A DNA stretch of 64,000 bases from Acidobacteriota bacterium. Lineage in GTDB: Bacteria > Acidobacteriota > Terriglobia > Bryobacterales > UBA6623. The position numbers and the translations under genes are program-made. Where the stretch lies: NCBI GenBank assembly GCA_016125275.1, contig WGMB01000003.1, positions 248,001-312,000 of the forward strand. The letters run 5' to 3'. Under the pieces are notes generated by a model. The model did not search any database. It was given only the letters and a program-made list of their open reading frames with translations, and was not told the DNA's origin. How positions within the stretch are numbered: the stretch's first letter is position 1; every line of letters begins with the position of its first letter. Of the stretch, positions 60,501-64,000 are shown in pieces.

Positions 60501-62633
60501 GTCAACGGACAAGATCGAGGGACCGCCACGGTCAGCGCGGATGGCGCGACCGTGGTGATCCGACCGTCCGGTCAGATCCCGGATCAGGCCGAAATGACGA
60601 TCTTGGTCACCGAAGCGCTGACGGATCTTTCCGGCAATTCGGCGGCCGCTTTCCTCAGCCGGTTCAGTTACGCCAATCAGACGCCCCAGCCGACTCCGAA
60701 ACCCCACGTGCAGTCGATCCGGCCGCCCTCCGGCGCTGTCGACGCAGCGCCGAACGCGCCGATCTACGCCTTCTTCAGCGCCCCCATCGACCCGGCGTCG
60801 GTCAACAGCGCGGTTCTGGTTTCCGAGGACGGCGTACTGGCTGCAGGAACTCTTAGTGTTCTGGCGGGCGACCAAGTCATCCGCTTTACGCCGGCTCAAC
60901 CGTATGCCGCCGGTTCTCGCATTCGTCTCTTCCTGGATCAGAGCCTGCTGCTGGCCCCGGATGGACAGCCGGTCAGCAACTACCGATACGAGTCGAATTT
61001 CATGGTCGCGGGGGAGGCGCCAACCGACTACGTGCAAGCGAAGGTGTCCGTGGGGTCCGAAACGCCGTTGAACGCTCACATTGTCGTGGAGTTCGATCGC
61101 CCGATGGACCCAACGACCTTCACCGCGGATCGGATCACGCTGGGCAGCCCGGCGCGGTCGATCCATTTCGCGTTCGAAGACGGCAACACCCGGCTGCGCA
61201 TCATTCCGGACGCGCTACTGCCCGCCAACACCTATCTGAAGCTCCAATTTTCGCGAGAGATCCTCGCACTGGACGGCACGCCGATCGCGAGGTCGGTTCC
61301 CTGGAGCTATACGATCCGGACCAGTGGCTCCGAGATCGTGGAACCGGTCGTGCTGCGCTCGATCTCCCCGCCCGACGGCGCGGTCGGCGTCGGGTCCAAC
61401 GGCTCGATCGACCTGGTCTTCTCGGGGCGGGTGAATCCCTTGACCCTCAACGGCCAGACCATCCATTGGATGGACACCGCAGGCAGGGGTGTGCCCTGCA
61501 TGATCTCCATCTCGACTTGGTCGCAGCGAACGACGGTCAAGGTGACCCCGCACGATCCTTTCGAATCGCTGGGCGAATACACGCTGACCGTCGAAGGAGT
61601 CGAGGATCTCATCGGGCGGACCGTCCCGCCCCGCACGGTCGGGTTCACGGCCGGCGAACGGCCGGACTTTGTCCGGCCACAACGCACCGGCTACTCGCCA
61701 CTAGGGAACTCGGCGCCACTCAATGCCGTGATCGAGGTTCACTTCGACGAGCCGCTCAGCTCCGGGTCGGTGTTCGAGGAAGGAGCTGTGCAACTCCTCC
61801 AATTCCAGGACAACTACGACTACAACGGAACGCCGACGCCTGCCGTCATTTCATTGTCCGCAGACAATCGTACGATTCTCGTCCAGCCTGCGACGCCCTT
61901 GGAGCCCAATCGTCGGTACGCGGTGGCGGTGACCGAATACGTACGAGACCTATCGGGCAACAGCGTGACCTCGATCCGCTCGGAGTTCACGACAGGCACG
62001 GCGAATGACGTGACGCCGCCCAGTCTCGTGAACGCCGTACCGGCGGAAGGAGCCACCGAGGTTCCCATCAACCACTCGATCGTCCTGGAGTTCGACTCGG
62101 CGATCAGGCCCGAGTCGGTGACCGATTTGGTGCGGATCGAAGCGGGGGGCTCGCCGATTCCGATCGACCGGACCGTCTCGGGTTCGTTCCTCGAACTGAG
62201 ACCGAAGGCTCTGTTCGATCTGCTCACGCCTTACGTATGGATCGTAGAAGGGGTGCAGGACCTTGCCGGCAATACCGTAGCGACGCCGCTCACCGGAACG
62301 TTCTCGACGGGACCGACGGCTGACCTGTCGCCGTTGGAAGCTACGGTGTCGCCGGATTCCGAAGCGACGAACGTACCTCGAGACACGGTGATCGTCTTCC
62401 ACTACAATCGCGCGCTCAACCCGCGGTTCCTCAGCGCCCAGTCCTTCGGAATCTGGTCTCAAGGGGAACTGCCCTTCGACTACACGGTCTCCGACGACTT
62501 GCAGACTGTCACAATCCGGCCGCTGCAACCGCTGCCTGCGAACGCGAGTATTTCCGTAACGCACATTGGGCCGAGGGACCTGACCGGCGCAAGTCTCCAG
62601 GCGCGCGGCGTGACATTCACAACGGGCAACTGA
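54513..62633 (+). CDS. Giant secreted protein: six FG-GAP-like repeats plus about 22 Ig-like (Big_5/SbsA) domains
   Basis: About 2,706 residues from ATG 54513, chosen because it gives a clean Sec signal (YALPVTAVAFLFCSSVVAAA). Residues 50-337 are six FG-GAP/VCBS-like repeats (DWNGDGVTDVGVF, FWFLDADGN). From about 341 to the end come about 22 Ig-like units of roughly 100 residues with the pattern PPxV...P..G, FSEPVDPTTV, LPPNTxYT, GVxDLAGN and FTTG, as in Big_5/SbsA-type domains of surface and S-layer proteins. No LPXTG, PEP-CTERM, autotransporter barrel or C-terminal sorting domain is seen; the protein just ends FTTGN. Probably a long fibrous extracellular adhesin or matrix protein. Codon choice looks less GC-biased than in neighbours and it lies behind a tRNA gene, hinting at acquisition. 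Confidence 0.9.
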   Translation: MSRISIGGYALPVTAVAFLFCSSVVAAATPSSISKHARGLSSADAATVAPDRIGVYRDGLWRLDRNGDGALSPGQDATFGLGFPGAQQFVADFNGDGYDEVAVFARGFWFIDLDGNGVWDGGVADALFPFGWDGATPVVGDWNGDGVTDVGVFALGFWFLDADGNRVWDGGVADQQFPFGWEGVTPIVGDWDGDGRDQVGAFNLGFWLLDYNGNAAWDGAEADRLFAWWWEGAKIVIGDWDGDGRDQAGAYGAGMWILDQNGDMVWDGGVADRVVFLGGDGALPVAGDWNADGSEEVGVFSGGEWRLDANGSGVWEPGEDSLYTFGSVGDAPAVGRWREAPPLGQIKIDPPDGSTEIAVNRHIILTLPAAVDPATVGPETVQVLRNGAPVDVTRSVSLDGRYISIAGALTGTAAGVAVDVKAQGLQTPGGGLIQPLQTRITSSGQIYHGGATGIWRGPGRTPTNAKLFFGFSAPINPVTAQGPWVATSTQSGRTTPLHCALDPSWTRLTCEADSPFDVGSDYGVGGQGIKDLYSRSVSLSSFQTGFGPDTTPPQITGSAPSDGGKLLAGDDLIIYFDEPVALDRTDQVQLTQNGAPVELALSGGNEQGYTLEFRPIEWLPPGLEYDLTVEGVRDLGGNPMQGRLTARFLVVPREGGSQSTWVQPEDDSLDVPLNASVMVYFWTPVIPATVSSQTLRLRGSAGWVSGQVRADLNGQRVVFQPDQALQPNTLYTAELTRSYGDGTRTVTSRKWQFRTGSSADTEPPRVERFWPPHQSINNPQRTRPGILLSKDLAPGSVNRKTVRLTASDGSSPYYSLNASGRLIEIVPSSLPPNVLYTFEATGVTDLAGNTLAPFVSVFQTAAISDNISPAVVSMTPAAGTQGVDPATNVIELLLSEPLNPLTVTSVTTGIEGLPSSASLSQDLQRVRITPLYPLRPNTTYTVFCGAVDPFGNRVAFPVTPSFTTGPGAPETTPPQVTNISIAEGERVQIDDALVFDITFSEPVDPTTVNADSVLMVVNGRRMPRSPSARSIDNRRYTYRITSDGFDYYQPNPDIAFNLTVNDQVRDFAGNGLAPTVSRRFQVDRLRRGLELSVREVLPNGDDADPSAPISILFNAPFVATDTSQTLYVSEDGRLVAGETVALAGNQVLQFRPARAWAPGALVQAFVRPDLMGAVTLEPISYPLLGRIVQVAPDPSTTPLQVVSFAPAPSSCCAPNPVNIRFAARLNKAVDPSTVTEESVQVLDGRSLPIPVTVRLIYGDTIEATPVTTLSVGAYYHLSLTSLIADLAGGPLQPSLGPGIQIGAPADVTGPQILAVSPPDGLANVPLNARIRVRVSKRINEARVRKSSLTVSCGGIVQPMGSIGLDNYESLVIEGRLESILPPSQSCRVDFSGAEDVSGHPTGPTSWTFRTGVRIDADAPNDPVRSPTSEAGTNAIVTFRFDEPIDPTSVSPEKLHFAYGSPPVSIPGNYGFSSDGHTFSFVPDRPLAVGESHSLSHYGSGLKDLAGNEWSFGAYQFRVGFSPDLDPPSVTSTNIEDGEQNASPFVELEANLDEAIDELSVTPQTVQLLDGGSPMELNLQVGNNRNTIFFTPLASLQLDHTYTIRITGLRDQVGNVMATPFQSKFKTRPEFDFSGPTAKHNVSGGSRRMFRDVAVKVRFSEPMDPASIRPDTAYYQIGGTPWPTTPILDPTGSLMRLHPDSPLPAMTSVQIVVTDQATDLSGNGFNQQSFPFGSFYTGTEIDDVTAPTIVWPDLLENSPLPVTFPWGLLTTLVKEPLDPWSYEGDLIQMFDSSGALVRPWTQLAPNATYTLRVQPATDYADNPVEIPAPLTFTTGTFRDTVPPTVVQSAPAANEVDVRVDTLITVDFSEPVWLGNGYFGDGAFVGDALDSFPAKYWLSADRMRLTIDPVDDLSPYSRYSVTIFAYDIGNNVLVDDSTGGYYWFEFTTGGPLRPDSDPPVLLSVNPPDGATDVTDPTATLTFSKPVNRHTVGPGVALFVNGQDRGTATVSADGATVVIRPSGQIPDQAEMTILVTEALTDLSGNSAAAFLSRFSYANQTPQPTPKPHVQSIRPPSGAVDAAPNAPIYAFFSAPIDPASVNSAVLVSEDGVLAAGTLSVLAGDQVIRFTPAQPYAAGSRIRLFLDQSLLLAPDGQPVSNYRYESNFMVAGEAPTDYVQAKVSVGSETPLNAHIVVEFDRPMDPTTFTADRITLGSPARSIHFAFEDGNTRLRIIPDALLPANTYLKLQFSREILALDGTPIARSVPWSYTIRTSGSEIVEPVVLRSISPPDGAVGVGSNGSIDLVFSGRVNPLTLNGQTIHWMDTAGRGVPCMISISTWSQRTTVKVTPHDPFESLGEYTLTVEGVEDLIGRTVPPRTVGFTAGERPDFVRPQRTGYSPLGNSAPLNAVIEVHFDEPLSSGSVFEEGAVQLLQFQDNYDYNGTPTPAVISLSADNRTILVQPATPLEPNRRYAVAVTEYVRDLSGNSVTSIRSEFTTGTANDVTPPSLVNAVPAEGATEVPINHSIVLEFDSAIRPESVTDLVRIEAGGSPIPIDRTVSGSFLELRPKALFDLLTPYVWIVEGVQDLAGNTVATPLTGTFSTGPTADLSPLEATVSPDSEATNVPRDTVIVFHYNRALNPRFLSAQSFGIWSQGELPFDYTVSDDLQTVTIRPLQPLPANASISVTHIGPRDLTGASLQARGVTFTTGN
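54660..55523 (+). repeat. Six in-frame repeats of about 49 codons (FG-GAP-like)
   Basis: Each unit encodes DW(N/D)GDG..., GVF..GFW.LD.NG..VWDGG and ends with (V/I)VG. The second and third units are closest at the protein level; DNA copies are diverged but alignable. They likely form a beta-propeller with calcium sites. Confidence 0.8.
55533..62630 (+). repeat. About 22 in-frame Ig-like domain repeats of about 100 codons
   Basis: Domains are delimited by the linker that ends each unit (FTTG, FRTG, FSTG or similar) and a following Asp-x-x-Pro-Pro. Units differ at many positions, so the array is old or selected for diversity rather than freshly duplicated. Confidence 0.75.
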
Positions 62634-62658
62634 GCGCCGCGACGGGCACAAACGTAAA

Positions 62659-62686
62659 GGCGACGGTCGGTGGAACGACCGTCGCC
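62659..62686. terminator. GGCGACGGTCG/CGACCGTCGCC hairpin after the giant gene
   Basis: Perfect 11-bp stem with loop GTGGAA, 25 bases past the giant gene's stop. A third arm GGCGAC (62692-62697) can pair with GTCGCC of the 3' arm instead, giving two competing hairpins. No T-run follows. Confidence 0.65.
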
Positions 62687-62705
62687 GATTTGGCGACAGG
62701 CCCCG

Positions 62706-62743
62706 CTCGAGGGCGTCAGCGGCGATCGCTGGACGCCCTCGAG
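62706..62743. terminator. CTCGAGGGCGTC/GACGCCCTCGAG hairpin between convergent genes
   Basis: Perfect 12-bp stem around 14 bases that can pair further (AGC/GCT). It sits 9 bases beyond the stop of the minus-strand methyltransferase gene, and so probably ends that transcript. No T-run on either strand. Confidence 0.65.
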
Positions 62744-62752
62744 TTGCTGTTT

Positions 62753-63832
62753 CTACACTTTGGCTTCGAGGACCAGGTTGAAGGGCGTTTGGGTCGCGCG
62801 GCGGAAGGAGGCGAAGCCGGCCTCGTCGACGATCATCTTGCGCAGGCGTTGCTCTCCGGCTTGGGCGCCGAGCGCCGCTCCGTTTTCTTGCGCCAGGGAT
62901 GTGGGCACGCAGACCATGGTCGAAGCCGAGTAGTACATCCGGCCGACCGGGTTCAGGTTCTCTTGGAGGCTGTCGCCCGCCATCGGCTCCACGATCATCA
63001 AGGAGCCGCCGGGCTTGAGGGCCGCGCGGATGCGCTTCAGCGCGCCGACAGGGTCGCCCATGTCGTGCAAGCAGTCGAACAGGGTGATCAGGTCGTACTT
63101 GCCGGGGAGGTCCTTCGCTTCCTGGATGTGGAAGTCGACGTTCGGCGTGGAGTGTTCGCGAGCGTGCTTGCGCGCTTCGTCAATCGACTTTTCGTGGAAG
63201 TCGAAGCCGTGCACCTTGGCTTGCGGGAACGCCTGCGCCATCAGCACGGTGGAGACGCCGTGTCCGCAGCCCACGTCGGCGACTTCGCCGCCGGCTTCGA
63301 GCGCTTCCACCGCGCCGCTGATCGCCGGCAACCATTCCTTGGTGAGGTGGTTCTCGTAGCCCGGACGGAAGAACCGCGCGACCGAGCACGACAGGCAACG
63401 GGACTGGTCGCCCCAAGCGACGCCCTCGCCGGTCCGGAACGCCGCTTCGACCATCGGCAGATTCTGCTGGAACGCCGCCGCGGCGCCGAAGGCGGGCGCC
63501 AGGTAGAACGGGCTGTTCGGGTTCGCGAACACGAAGGTCTGTTCCGGCGTCATCGAGAACTTGTCGGTCGCCGGGTCGTAGCTGATGTATTTGGAGGCCG
63601 CCTGGGCGGACAGCCATTCGCGCAGGTAGCGCTCGAACAGGCCGGTCTCGGCAGCGAGCTCCTGGGACGACATCGGGCCGCCCTCGCTCAAAGCCTGGTA
63701 AAGGCCCAGGCTCTCTCCCATTTGGACCAGGGGCACGCTGAAGGCGCCGCCGAGGTCCTGGAGCACGCCGCCGATGAGGGCGTGCAGACTATCTTCATTG
63801 ATCGCAGTGGCTTGTGGGGTGTGAGCGGTCAT
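62753..63832 (-). CDS. SAM-dependent methyltransferase with winged-helix N-terminus (Rv2258c type)
   Basis: 359 residues from ATG 63832, with AGAGG upstream; the frame is open to 63970 but without support. Residues about 20-110 form a winged-helix-like domain (MGESLGLYQALSEGGPMSS, LAAETGLFERYLREWLSAQ). The methyltransferase fold starts at about 190: GEVADVGCGHGVSTVLMAQAF, HGFDFHEKSID, LITLFDCLHDMGDP and KPGGSLMIVEPMAGD. Members of this group are predicted small-molecule or regulatory methyltransferases of unknown substrate. Convergent with the giant gene. Confidence 0.9.
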   Translation of the reverse strand: MTAHTPQATAINEDSLHALIGGVLQDLGGAFSVPLVQMGESLGLYQALSEGGPMSSQELAAETGLFERYLREWLSAQAASKYISYDPATDKFSMTPEQTFVFANPNSPFYLAPAFGAAAAFQQNLPMVEAAFRTGEGVAWGDQSRCLSCSVARFFRPGYENHLTKEWLPAISGAVEALEAGGEVADVGCGHGVSTVLMAQAFPQAKVHGFDFHEKSIDEARKHAREHSTPNVDFHIQEAKDLPGKYDLITLFDCLHDMGDPVGALKRIRAALKPGGSLMIVEPMAGDSLQENLNPVGRMYYSASTMVCVPTSLAQENGAALGAQAGEQRLRKMIVDEAGFASFRRATQTPFNLVLEAKV

Positions 63833-63968
63833 GATTCTTGCCTCTGTCCCCAAGAGGCGCGGGCGCTGGGGCAGACCCGACACGGCAGGCGGAAAAACCC
63901 TCGGAAGAATTGCCGACGCGCCGTGTAAAATGCCTTCGAACGTCGCGAGGTTGCGGCGTTTAGCAGCC

Positions 63969-64000
63969 ATGTTTCGCTCCTCGCTCTTCGTCCTCTTCGC
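63969..64000 (+). CDS. Possible start of an exported protein, cut by the window end
   Basis: ATG 63969 opens a frame FRSSLFVLFA to the last base, resembling the start of a signal peptide. TAAAAT at 63926 could be its -10. Ten codons are too few to be sure. Confidence 0.3.
   Translation, partial: MFRSSLFVLF

Noticed and set aside
54660-62630. CRISPR-like or recent DNA-level tandem repeats in the giant gene
   Set aside because: The repetition is at protein level with diverged DNA and no regular spacer structure.

Overview
The window is GC-rich chromosomal DNA (no replication origin, rRNA, prophage, insertion sequence or CRISPR array seen) from a Gram-negative bacterium. The mix of gene families points to Acidobacteriota, most likely the Bryobacterales/Solibacter side; a planctomycete is the main alternative. 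The grounds are Tat-exported Gfo/Idh/MocA, DegT and sugar-isomerase-like enzymes, Cys-type sulfatases, CRTAC1/FG-GAP lipoproteins, a BlaI plus M56-peptidase pair carrying a TonB C-terminal domain, and an XseA N-terminus of the type I associate with Solibacter. This assignment is inference from gene content. TTG and GTG starts are frequent and several transcripts look short-leadered or leaderless.

Layout. 1-4.8 kb: glutamate synthase large subunit (cut by the window edge) and TypA/BipA GTPase. 4.8-13.6 kb: exported esterase, VapBC-type toxin-antitoxin, sulfatase, a secreted protein with two tandem alpha/beta-hydrolase domains, a YkgJ cysteine-cluster protein, a small protein, a YdcZ-type membrane protein and an acyltransferase-3. 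13.6-17.5 kb: two TadE-like pseudopilin genes facing away from a membrane-anchored N-acetylmuramoyl-alanine amidase that is followed at once by a divergent bacterial actin. 17.5-19.3 kb: Nudix hydrolase and exported DegT-like protein. 19.4-28.1 kb: a complete, tightly overlapping moxR-DUF58-batA-batB-batC-batD-batE (aerotolerance type) operon. 28.1-29.7 kb: M56-TonB sensor and BlaI repressor with a clear promoter/operator. 29.8-40.9 kb: mixed housekeeping and exported enzymes, motAB, phosphotriesterase-like protein, xseA, serine hydrolase and cupin.

40.9-48.7 kb is a three-gene overlapping operon: TPR/FG-GAP/UnbV lipoprotein, membrane pentaheme cytochrome c with TPRs, and CRTAC1-type lipoprotein. 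It looks like a cell-surface redox assembly and is one of the two most interesting loci. 48.8-54 kb holds an unrecognised protein, an exported methyltransferase, a sugar-isomerase-like lipoprotein, a second sulfatase and a heme-oxygenase-fold protein.

54.1-62.6 kb: tRNA-Asn(GTT) with its own promoter, then one giant gene of about 2,706 codons. It encodes a secreted protein made of six FG-GAP-like repeats followed by about 22 Ig-like (Big_5/SbsA type) domains. Its codon choice looks looser than its neighbours', and its position behind a tRNA suggests an acquired surface protein. The window closes with a winged-helix methyltransferase read toward the giant gene, separated from it by two perfect GC-rich hairpins, and the first codons of a possible exported protein.
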